From: an uncultured Collinsella sp.
GTDB taxonomy: Bacteria; Actinomycetota; Coriobacteriia; Coriobacteriales; Coriobacteriaceae
Direction of reading: 5' to 3'
Assembly (NCBI GenBank): GCA_900768795.1
Contig: CAAGEH010000023.1
Coordinates: forward strand, 86,935-150,934
DNA: 64,000 bases
Shown here: in pieces, positions 17,001-23,689 of the stretch
How positions within the stretch are numbered: position 1 is the first letter of the stretch
Layout of the letters: each line of letters opens with the position of its first letter
Made by a program: the position numbers and the translations under genes
The notes under the pieces: generated by a model
The model's input: the letters and a program-made list of their open reading frames with translations, nothing else
Database searches by the model: none
Told to the model about the DNA's origin: nothing

Positions 17001-18666
17001 GGAGATTTTGGAGGCGAGCGGAAAGATCTACACGGTGCTCAAGATCGACGAGGTATCCAATCTGGGTGCCGCGCGCATCCGCATCCGTTCGCTCATGGCG
17101 GCCCTCAAGGATCAGGAGGCCGAGCGCAAGGCTGCTGCCGCTGCCGCGGGTAAGACCTACGAGCAGGGCGATGCCGCGCCGGTGGCTCCCTCGACCGATG
17201 CGCCCGCATTCGCGAGCCGCAAGTACACCTTCGAGGCGCAGCGTCCGAGCAAGTCTGCCGCATGGCCAAAGGTTCCCTTTACCGAGGCGATGCGCGAGGA
17301 GGGCTACACCATTCTGTGCCCGCAGATGGCGCCGATCCACTTTGACCTGGTCAAAGAGGTGTTCCGTGGTGCCGGCTACAACTTGGAGCTGCTGCCCTCG
17401 ACCGATCACGATGCCGTCGAGGCCGGTCTGCGCTATGTCAACAACGACATCTGCTACCCGTCCATCCTGGTGACGGGCCAGATCATGGAGGCCATCGAAA
17501 GTGGCAAGTACGATCTGTCCAAGACCGCCGTGATCATCAGTCAGACGGGCGGCGGCTGCCGTGCGACCAACTACATCGCGCTCATCCGCAAGGCCCTGCG
17601 CGAGAGCGGCCATCCCGATATCCCCGTCATCAGCCTTTCGGCTGCGGCACTCGGCGAGGAGAACCCCGGCTTCAGGATCACGCCGACGCTGCTCAAGCAG
17701 GCGGTCTATGCTGTGCTCTTTGGTGACGTGATGATGCAGATGCTCTATCGCTGCCGCCCGTACGAGGCGACTCCCGGTGCCGCCAACGCACTCTATGACG
17801 AGTACATGGCGCGTGCACGCAAGCTGGCGCCAAAGTTCACGAGGCACAACTACACCAAGCTCTGCCGCGAGGCCATTCGTGCGTTCGACACCATGCCGCT
17901 TGTGGGCGAGGGAACCAAGCCGCGCGTGGGCGTGGTCGGAGAGATTCTGGTCAAGTTCCATCCCACGGCCAACAACCATGTGGTCGACGTTATCGAGCGC
18001 GAGGGCTGCGAAGCCGTGGTGCCGGGCCTGCTCGACTTCTTCCTCTATTCCATGAGCAACTCCGAGCTGCAAAAAGACGAGCTCGGCAGCTCCGCCGCCA
18101 CGCGCACCGCGATGCAGGCGCTGATTAAGCTCGTGGACTGGATGCGTACGCCGGTCGAGGAGATGCTCGCCAAGTCCACGCGTTTCGAGGCGCCGGAGCG
18201 CATCGGCACCATGGCGGACAAGGCGCGCACGGTGCTTTCCGTCTGCAACAACATGGGCGAGGGCTGGCTGCTCACGGCCGAGATGCTCGACCTGATCGAC
18301 CATGGCGCGCCCAACATCATCTGCACGCAGCCGTTTGCCTGCCTGCCCAATCACGTGGTCGGCAAGTCGGTGATCAAAGAGTTGCGCCGTCAGCATCCCG
18401 AGAGCAATATCGTCGCGGTCGACTACGATCCGGGCGCCTCGGAGGTCAACCAGCTCAACCGCATCAAGCTCATGATCAGCGTTGCCAAGGAGAACCTGCG
18501 TGCCGGCAAGGGCTTTAAGCTCGAGAAGGTGGCGCCGCTCTCGATGGACGAGGTCACGGGCAAGATGCATCCGCACGATAACGGTTGCGCCGCAGGGACC
18601 TGCGGAGCCGTGAGCGAGGAGACTGTCGCCTCGGTCGCGGAGAGGCTGGGGCGCGGCATCAAATAA
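14050..18666 (+). CDS. Giant acyl-CoA dehydratase activase: two ATPase domains fused to dehydratase-like domains
   Basis: 1538 aa. In order: a BcrAD/BadF/HgdC-type ATPase (about 30-290: GIDVGSTTVKLAV, CAGGTGAFIDQM, SRCGVFAKTD); a second copy (about 335-590: GIDAGSTTMKAAL, EACSSGCGSFIE, SRCTVFMNSRV); a Cys cluster CGRCSNNCQ (about 637); a DUF2229 domain (about 695-930: GIPRALNMYENYPFW, SESVCYPAKMSHGH); and a 2-hydroxyacyl-CoA dehydratase-like C-terminal region with CQ/C-rich motifs (about 1090-1500). In the HgdC family, paired ATPase subunits hold one 4Fe-4S cluster and inject an electron into a dehydratase to generate a ketyl radical. The fused protein is known in anaerobic Firmicutes and Coriobacteriia as a CoA-substrate-specific activase, but its reaction is not established. 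It sits directly behind a TetR gene and ends in a strong terminator. Confidence 0.9.
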   Translation: MADLSQEIKPGVVPEGAIFNPEAANGPLHLGIDVGSTTVKLAVLNDQNEIVYAKYQRHHTDVRACARDLFVGAAGVLPEAQMTCAITGSGGLLLSQWLGLEFVQEVIASKRAVETLIPATDVAIELGGEDAKIIYFDNGIEQRMNGTCAGGTGAFIDQMATLLHTDAGGLNDLAKNATTIYPIASRCGVFAKTDVQPLLNEGARPEDVAASIFQAVVTQTISGLACGRPIRGNVAFLGGPLQYLSELRHRFYVTLDLDEEHRIVPQNAHLFVASGAAMAHESDKTSTFPELIRAIDDLGDVQGSEVERLDPLFATPEDYAEFKERHDKEIVPKGKLEGYHGRVFIGIDAGSTTMKAALVGEDGQLLHTWYGNNNGDILGTAKVIMADFYNHIPEGCTIGHVTTTGYGEALLIEALKADSGEIETVAHLRGAKAFLPGVEFILDIGGQDMKCLRVKDGVIEHIMLNEACSSGCGSFIESFAVSMDMDVRAFADAAIHATAPVDLGSRCTVFMNSRVKQAQKEGATVGDIAAGLSYSVIKNALFKVIKLRDSKEIGKQVIVQGGTFMSDATLRAFELLTGVNAVRPDIAGCMGAYGAALLARDRAGADSVSSILSADEIQHLAVTQKHVRCGRCSNNCQLTVNDFGGGRRFITGNRCEKGAGHKKKKTDAPNLFKKKNELLFNREVLDADEAPRGTVGIPRALNMYENYPFWHAFFTRLGFSVQLSDQSSKKTYEAGIESMPSESVCYPAKMSHGHVMNLINRDVDFIWMPCVRWERKEDSTAGNCYNCPIVMSYPTALGLNIDEIREKNVEFLYPFVPYHDKTELKRRLYQVLAVDRVADAEAGRGRVRGPKITRTEIDEAVNAAYEADARFHEDIQTMGEDALKWVEDHGGHGIVLAGRPYHNDPEINHALPELISSFGFAVFTEDSLAHLVKPERPIRVVDQWMYHSRLYAVARFVTMRNDLDLIQLNSFGCGLDALTTDQVQEILEASGKIYTVLKIDEVSNLGAARIRIRSLMAALKDQEAERKAAAAAAGKTYEQGDAAPVAPSTDAPAFASRKYTFEAQRPSKSAAWPKVPFTEAMREEGYTILCPQMAPIHFDLVKEVFRGAGYNLELLPSTDHDAVEAGLRYVNNDICYPSILVTGQIMEAIESGKYDLSKTAVIISQTGGGCRATNYIALIRKALRESGHPDIPVISLSAAALGEENPGFRITPTLLKQAVYAVLFGDVMMQMLYRCRPYEATPGAANALYDEYMARARKLAPKFTRHNYTKLCREAIRAFDTMPLVGEGTKPRVGVVGEILVKFHPTANNHVVDVIEREGCEAVVPGLLDFFLYSMSNSELQKDELGSSAATRTAMQALIKLVDWMRTPVEEMLAKSTRFEAPERIGTMADKARTVLSVCNNMGEGWLLTAEMLDLIDHGAPNIICTQPFACLPNHVVGKSVIKELRRQHPESNIVAVDYDPGASEVNQLNRIKLMISVAKENLRAGKGFKLEKVAPLSMDEVTGKMHPHDNGCAAGTCGAVSEETVASVAERLGRGIK

Positions 18667-18707
18667 CCTGTGTCAAGGAGCCTTTACGTTCGATACGACG
18701 TATTTTG

Positions 18708-18745
18708 CGGCCGCTGTGGGTTTTGCCCGCGGCGGCCGTTTTTTT
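18708..18745 (+). terminator. Rho-independent terminator of the TetR-activase operon
   Basis: CGGCCGCTGTGGG pairs with CCCGCGGCGGCCG over 13 positions (two G-T pairs) around a TTTTG loop, followed by seven T residues. Forty-one bases past the activase stop. Confidence 0.85.
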
Positions 18746-18814
18746 CAGATATGGATGGGGAGCGAAGTGCCGTGGGCGATATGAACAGGGGCTGGTATTA
18801 TTTTGGCGGAATGA

Positions 18815-19189
18815 ACCTATTTTGAATGGAACCAATTCGAGACGGCGAAGGGCGGCGGCGATGCCGTTCTCGACAAGAAGCGCGACCCGCTGCAGGCGCT
18901 GATCGATAAGTTCAACGAACAGTGGGCGGGCAACTTCACCGACGGCGACCGGGTGGTTATCGATACGCTTTGGAAGCGCATTGCAGATAATCCCGAAGTT
19001 AAAGATACAATCCAGCGCGATGGCCGGCGAGTGTTCGAGTCGAGCGTGCTGCCCAAAGTCTTCGACGAGGAGGCACGCCGTGCTTACATGGAGAACACCA
19101 ACTCGTTTACGAGCCTCTTTGAGGACGGTGCCAAATATCGCGCGATGATGAACGCCATCGGGCAGTTGTTGGTGGAGAAGTTCGGTTGA
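18815..19189 (+). pseudogene. C-terminal remnant of a type I restriction endonuclease R subunit (HsdR)
   Basis: An open frame of 124 codons without a proper start (an in-frame TGA at 18812 precedes it) reads PLQALIDKFNEQWAGNFTD, then DRVVIDTLWKRIADNP, and ends SLFEDGAKYRAMMNAIGQLL. This corresponds to the C-terminal segment of HsdR proteins (the IEKFNERFGTDFTEEDR region and onward). The helicase and nuclease domains, and hsdM/hsdS, are absent. A GTG at 18953 could start a 78-aa peptide but no ribosome site is evident. The sequence is thus a dead fragment left after loss or transfer of a restriction locus between the activase terminator and the dehydrogenase gene. Confidence 0.7.
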
Positions 19190-19375
19190 TTCGGCTGTAG
19201 CGTGATCGCTATCTGATGGAATTCCAGATGGATGTCTCATTACGTCAAAGATAAGCGACATATGTCGCCGTTTGTGGCTTAAAAACTATCGTCTGCCGAA
19301 GGTAGGAGGGCAAAGGGTGCTGCATAGGGTTGAATAGACATATACAGATGTGTCCCCGTTAGAGAGGATCGCCCT

Positions 19376-20335
19376 ATGAGCTACAAGAACGTCTGTGTCG
19401 CCGGTGGTGGCGTGCTGGGAAGCCAGATTGCATTTCAGGCTGCGTACTGCGGTTTTGACGTGACGATTTGGCTGCGGAGCGAGGGGAGCATCGGGCGCAC
19501 GCAGCCTAAGCTCGACCATGTTCACCAGGAGTACATCGCCGCGATTGAGGACATGGCAGATGGTACGGGCGAATGGTGCGCGGGCATCGCCGACAGCGAT
19601 TTGCCCTTCGACAAAGATGCCGCCCTCGCTGCCGTCGAGCGCGCCGCATCGACAATTAAGCTGGAGCTCGACCTTGCCGTCGCCGTTGCCGATGCCGATC
19701 TTGTAATCGAGTCCATGGCGGAGGACACGCAGGCAAAAATCGAGTTCTACCAAAAGCTCGCGCCGGTGCTGCCGCAGAAAACCGTCGTGGTCACCAACTC
19801 GTCCACACTGCTGCCGAGCACGTTTGCCAAGTACACCGGGCGTCCCGAAAAGTATCTGTCGCTCCACTTTGCCAATTCCATCTGGAAAAACAACATGACC
19901 GAGGTCATGGCGCAAGCCCAGACCGACAAGCGCTATTTTGACGAGCTCATCGAATTCGCCAACGACATTCGCATGCTCGCGCTGCCCGTCAACAAGGAAA
20001 AGAACGGCTACCTGCTCAATTCGATGCTGGTACCGTGGCTGCTTTCTGGCCTTGACCTGTACGTGTCGGGCGTTTCGGACCCCAAGAGCATCGACCTCGC
20101 CTGGACGCGTGGAACCGGTGCGCCCAAGGGTCCGTTCCGTGTGTTCGATACCGTCGGGATTCAAACGGCGTACAACATCGTGATGCAATATCAGAAGGTT
20201 CCCGGCCTGCTGTCTCCGCTGCTTAAAAAGATGATGATGCCCTACAACTTCAAGGCGATGGCAGCGGTGCTCAAAAAAATGATCGACGAAGGAAAGCTCG
20301 GCGAGTCCTCGGGGGAGGGCTTCTTCAAATATTGA
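19376..20335 (+). CDS. 3-hydroxyacyl-CoA dehydrogenase (3-hydroxybutyryl-CoA dehydrogenase-like)
   Basis: 319 aa from the ATG at 19376 (AGAGAGGA upstream). NAD-dependent oxidation of L-3-hydroxyacyl-CoA, or the reverse reduction in butyrate-type fermentation. The Rossmann motif CVAGGGVLGSQIA has GxGxxG at residues 9-14. VIESMAEDTQAK and TNSSTLLPSTFA, and the catalytic His in YLSLHFANSIWKNNMTEV, follow the family pattern, and the C-terminal helical domain is complete (LGESSGEGFFKY). No thiolase, crotonase or acyl-CoA dehydrogenase gene is adjacent. The large activase lies upstream beyond a terminator and a pseudogene, so a shared pathway is possible but not shown. Confidence 0.9.
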   Translation: MSYKNVCVAGGGVLGSQIAFQAAYCGFDVTIWLRSEGSIGRTQPKLDHVHQEYIAAIEDMADGTGEWCAGIADSDLPFDKDAALAAVERAASTIKLELDLAVAVADADLVIESMAEDTQAKIEFYQKLAPVLPQKTVVVTNSSTLLPSTFAKYTGRPEKYLSLHFANSIWKNNMTEVMAQAQTDKRYFDELIEFANDIRMLALPVNKEKNGYLLNSMLVPWLLSGLDLYVSGVSDPKSIDLAWTRGTGAPKGPFRVFDTVGIQTAYNIVMQYQKVPGLLSPLLKKMMMPYNFKAMAAVLKKMIDEGKLGESSGEGFFKY

Positions 20336-20417
20336 GCCTAAGGGCTGGTTAAGGGTGCCTTGTTAGACTGCTCTTGTCGTGGGGACGGGGAAGGGCTCGG
20401 TACAAGGAGCACCATAG

Positions 20418-22190
20418 ATGAACACCGATTTAGACAGCGTCCCGCAGAACATAAAGCAAAAGGCAAACGATACCGCCGCCGGCAAACGTCCGCTTTCGCG
20501 CCGTACGCTTGTCGGCGCAGCTGTTGCGGCAACTGCTCTTGTGGGAGGGGCTGCTGCCGCGCGTGCGCTCGGCTCCAGAACATCTGCCGGTAAGGCGGCG
20601 TCCGACGGCTCTGCCACGACAACGGGCGAACTGACACGGGCTCAGAAAAAGCTTCTGGCCGAGTTCAAGGCCACCTATGATGTCGAGAGCCAGGCAAAAA
20701 TCAAATCAGCCCTCGATGACGAATATGCAAAAGCTCCGCATGGGGAAGACAACCCGTTTGCAAAGGTCGATCCTTTCGGCACCAACACGCTGAGCTGTTA
20801 TGTCCGGTTTTCCACCAAGGATGCCGTGACGCTTTCCTACACGGTCAAGGCGGGCGGAAGCGCCAAGGCGAGCGAAGATACGGGCATTGTCGACTTTACG
20901 CGTACACCCAAGGGCGGCGACGCGTATGCGACGGAGCACGAGTTTTTGGTTTTCGGTTTGATTCCCGGATGCAAAAACGATGTGCGTCTCACGTTGACCG
21001 GTAAGGACGGCGCAGTGAGGACCGTTCGGCTCAGCTCGTGCGCAAATGCATTGAAGGGAACGGAAAAAGCGCAGCTTACAGTATCTAGTGGTTCGTCTAA
21101 AACGGAGCTTGCCGACGGGCTTTACGCTATCCTCGGAAATGATTCCTCGCAGCTCGACTTTATGTATCTGTACGATAACGACGGTTATATCAGGGGCGAG
21201 ATCCCGCTTATCGGATATCGTAGCCATCGGCTGCTTTTTGACGGAGCGGGCGTTTACTTTAGCGTATCGACAACAAAGATTGCACAGGTAAATGTTCTTG
21301 GGCAGGTCACACGTGTGTTCAATACGGGGGATTTTGAGCTGCATCACGACTATGTGTTCGACGGTGCGGGCGACCTTCTCGTGCTTGCAAGCGACAAAGG
21401 CTCCGAGACCGACTTGGACGTGGACCGCGCGAGCGCAAAAACAACGGAGACGCGTAAGAGCGTGGAAGATAAGGTCATCAAGATCGATACGAAGACCGGC
21501 GAGGTCTCGCTCGTGGTCGACTTGGGCGATATGTTTCCCGATCTCAAGGCGCAGGCGAAAATCGCATCCGACGGCGATCTCGACTGGATTCATATCAACA
21601 CGATTCAATGGCTGGGAAACGACACGATTCTGCTGAGCTCGCGTGAGACATCGACCGTTATCAAGTTGCGCGACATCTACGGTACGCCCACGGTCGATTG
21701 GCTTATGGGCGATCCCGCGTTTTGGAAGGGCTCGGGCTTTGAGGACAAGCTCCTCACCAAGCAGGGGGCTTTCGATTCGAATGCCGGTCAGCACAGCGTG
21801 ACCTATCTGCCTTTTGAAGGCTCAAACGCAGACGGTTATCGAATTTTGATGTTCGACAACAACTACGGAGCCGCAGAAAGCTACCCCAAATTTGACTGGT
21901 CGCAGCTCGGTGCACATGTTGTCACCGATTATGGGAGCGGAACCTACTCGCTGACGCGGCTCTTTACCGTTGACGAAGACAAGCGTACCTATGCGGTCGA
22001 AGAGCAATTCAAGGTACCGTTCTCTGCATACGTGAGCAGCGCTCAGCAGCTCGGGAGCGCCGGGAACGTGCTTGTGGACTCGGGGCAGGCAAAGACGTTT
22101 ACGGAATATGACCGATACGGCAGGGCGGTCCGCACATTCAAGATGCCGGCGGAAAAGTACATCTATCGCGTGTACAAATACGATATCTAG
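20418..22190 (+). CDS. Aryl-sulfate sulfotransferase with twin-arginine signal
   Basis: 590 aa from the ATG at 20418 (AAGGAG nine bases upstream). ASST enzymes move sulfate from one phenolic sulfate ester to another phenol without PAPS, outside the cytoplasm. The N-terminus carries LSRRTLVGAAVAATALVGGA (residues 25-44), a twin-arginine export signal or uncleaved anchor, where the classical E. coli/Klebsiella forms have Sec signals. The six-bladed propeller region is recognisable by HRLLFDGAG, ELHHDYVFDGAGDLL, DWIHINTIQW and the catalytic-type GQHSVTYL His. No dsbA-like partner (as in the astA-dsbL-dsbI operons) is nearby. In gut bacteria the substrates would be sulfated phenols or bile/steroid-type esters, but this is inference. 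Monocistronic. Confidence 0.88.
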   Translation: MNTDLDSVPQNIKQKANDTAAGKRPLSRRTLVGAAVAATALVGGAAAARALGSRTSAGKAASDGSATTTGELTRAQKKLLAEFKATYDVESQAKIKSALDDEYAKAPHGEDNPFAKVDPFGTNTLSCYVRFSTKDAVTLSYTVKAGGSAKASEDTGIVDFTRTPKGGDAYATEHEFLVFGLIPGCKNDVRLTLTGKDGAVRTVRLSSCANALKGTEKAQLTVSSGSSKTELADGLYAILGNDSSQLDFMYLYDNDGYIRGEIPLIGYRSHRLLFDGAGVYFSVSTTKIAQVNVLGQVTRVFNTGDFELHHDYVFDGAGDLLVLASDKGSETDLDVDRASAKTTETRKSVEDKVIKIDTKTGEVSLVVDLGDMFPDLKAQAKIASDGDLDWIHINTIQWLGNDTILLSSRETSTVIKLRDIYGTPTVDWLMGDPAFWKGSGFEDKLLTKQGAFDSNAGQHSVTYLPFEGSNADGYRILMFDNNYGAAESYPKFDWSQLGAHVVTDYGSGTYSLTRLFTVDEDKRTYAVEEQFKVPFSAYVSSAQQLGSAGNVLVDSGQAKTFTEYDRYGRAVRTFKMPAEKYIYRVYKYDI

Positions 22191-22303
22191 CTTGTTATCT
22201 AGCTTGTAAGGCTCAGTTGAGTTGAGCTGCGCTTATGCAGCTGCTTAAAAAGCCAGACGGGCTAGTGCACCGCGCGCTTGATATGCAGTTGAAACCGTGA
22301 AGA

Positions 22304-22696
22304 TTAGTGCACCGCGCGCTCGCCGTGCACGTTCTTGGCGAGGACAAAGAGCAGCACGGCAAATGCGACATTCATGATGCCGTCGAGGTCGGCGCCTCCG
22401 CTAAACGCGGAGAGTCCAAGCTCGGTAATGCTGTAGAGCACCTCGATTATGCTCACGGCGTAAATCGGCGTCGATTTGGCGGGGTCGTTGGCGCCGCGGA
22501 TGCCAAAGATGCCGATGGCGACATCGAGTACGCCTCCGGCAATCATCATGACGGTATAAAGCATGACATCGGCTTTGTCGAAGCCCTTGGGCACTTGAGT
22601 GCTCGTGATGCCGAGCGTGCCGAGCGCAACCGTGCCGATGCCGAGCACGATAAACAGAATCGATACGAGTTTGAGAGCCTTACGCGATGTGCTCAT
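22304..22696 (-). CDS. Small membrane protein, paralogue of the gene at 5936-6370
   Basis: 130 aa from the ATG at 22696 with AAGGAGG six bases upstream. Starts MSTSRKALKLVSILFIVLGI and has about four hydrophobic segments, with the loop GIRGANDPAKSTP between the second and third, matching the equivalent loop of the protein at 5936-6370. Function unknown; no named family recognised. A longer minus-strand frame to 23113 lies opposite the coiled-coil gene and is not used. Confidence 0.75.
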   Translation of the reverse strand: MSTSRKALKLVSILFIVLGIGTVALGTLGITSTQVPKGFDKADVMLYTVMMIAGGVLDVAIGIFGIRGANDPAKSTPIYAVSIIEVLYSITELGLSAFSGGADLDGIMNVAFAVLLFVLAKNVHGERAVH

Positions 22697-22769
22697 ACGG
22701 AGCCTCCTTGTTAGCGTTTGGCCCTCAACGATACACGTTCGAACCGCAAATGTGACAAAAATGTGATGA

Positions 22770-23537
22770 TTGCTGTTGAACAATCGAGGCGCCAAAGTTG
22801 CGCAACAAAGCCTATCTATATCGGACCTATTAATAATTGAGCCGTTTGTTGCTGCCGAAAACGCCGTAAAGGATGCCCAGACCAAGCTCACGGCCGCCGA
22901 GAACGCTGCGGCGGACGCGCAGAGCGCGCTCGATGCGGCAAAAAAGACGGTAGAGGATACCAAGGCGGATATCGAAAAGGCCAAGGACGAGCTTGCAAAG
23001 GACCAGGCGCTCAAGGACGACCTTGACCATGTCGACGAGGACGCCTCCCTTGCTGCCGGTACCACGGTGTTCCAGGCTGGTTGGACGGCCAAGAACGAGT
23101 TCGCTACGCTCAATGCAGCGTATGCCCGTTATAAGGCAGCGGTCGATGCCGAGGCGGGATTGAAGGCCGCCGCCGCAGATGCAGATGCAAAACTTGCGGA
23201 CGCAAACGATGTATATGCCGCAGCACTCGCTAAGTACGGTGAGGCGAAGGACGCCCTTGCCGCTGCTCAGGCGGAGTACGACAAATACTATCTCAAGGCA
23301 AAGCCGGTGCATGCGCAAGCTGCTACGCAGGCTGCCGCAAAGGCGCCCGCGCGCAAAGCTACCGCCAAGGGACTCGCGCAGACGGGCGATACCTCAAGTG
23401 CCGCAGGCGAGGTGTTCGCAATCGGCGGCTTTACGCTCGTAGCCGCCGGCGTGACGCTCGGCGACCGGCGTCGTAAGCAGATGCAACCTTACGCTCTGCC
23501 TTGCACTGGTGGTACAGGTATAACAACGCGGGCATAA
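22770..23537 (+). pseudogene. C-terminal fragment of a coiled-coil surface protein with an LAQTG sorting signal
   Basis: The frame has no convincing start or signal peptide (it opens at a TTG in non-coding-looking sequence). From about residue 30 it is continuous Ala/Lys/Asp-rich heptad sequence (AENAVKDAQTKLTAAENAAA and so on, about 30-195), as in the stalks of wall-anchored adhesins. Then comes KGLAQTGDTSS, a hydrophobic stretch (VFAIGGFTLVAAGVTLG) and GDRRRKQ, the classical sortase signal layout with LAQTG in place of LPxTG. LAxTG is the motif recognised by class E sortases in actinobacteria. The tail after RRRKQ is about 20 residues longer than usual. I read it as a truncated surface-protein gene, though an alternative start with an unrecognised export route cannot be excluded. 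Confidence 0.6.
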
Positions 23538-23542
23538 CAAAT

Positions 23543-23576
23543 GAGGGCCCCGGTACCGCTCGGTGCCGAGGCCCTC
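23543..23576. terminator. Strong hairpin between convergent genes
   Basis: A 15-position stem (GAGGGCC CCGGTACC against GGTGCCGAGGCCCTC, one mismatch, one G-T pair) with loop GCTC, between the surface-protein fragment and the OPT gene. No long T tract follows on either side, so it may serve as a weak bidirectional terminator. Confidence 0.5.
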
Positions 23577-23689
23577 GTGCCTGTGTATATAGAATATGGG
23601 GCGAACATTATGGGGCGAACGCCGGGTTCAATTGCGTGCAATCGCGCGTTTGGGTATGCGCCCAGGTCGTCCATTCGAACGATGCGAGT

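Noticed and set aside
13588..18576. A 1662-codon open frame on the minus strand
   Set aside because: It lies opposite the activase gene. The length follows from the GC-rich third positions of that gene; the product is a Leu/His/Arg/Asp-rich string with no domain, and has no ribosome site.
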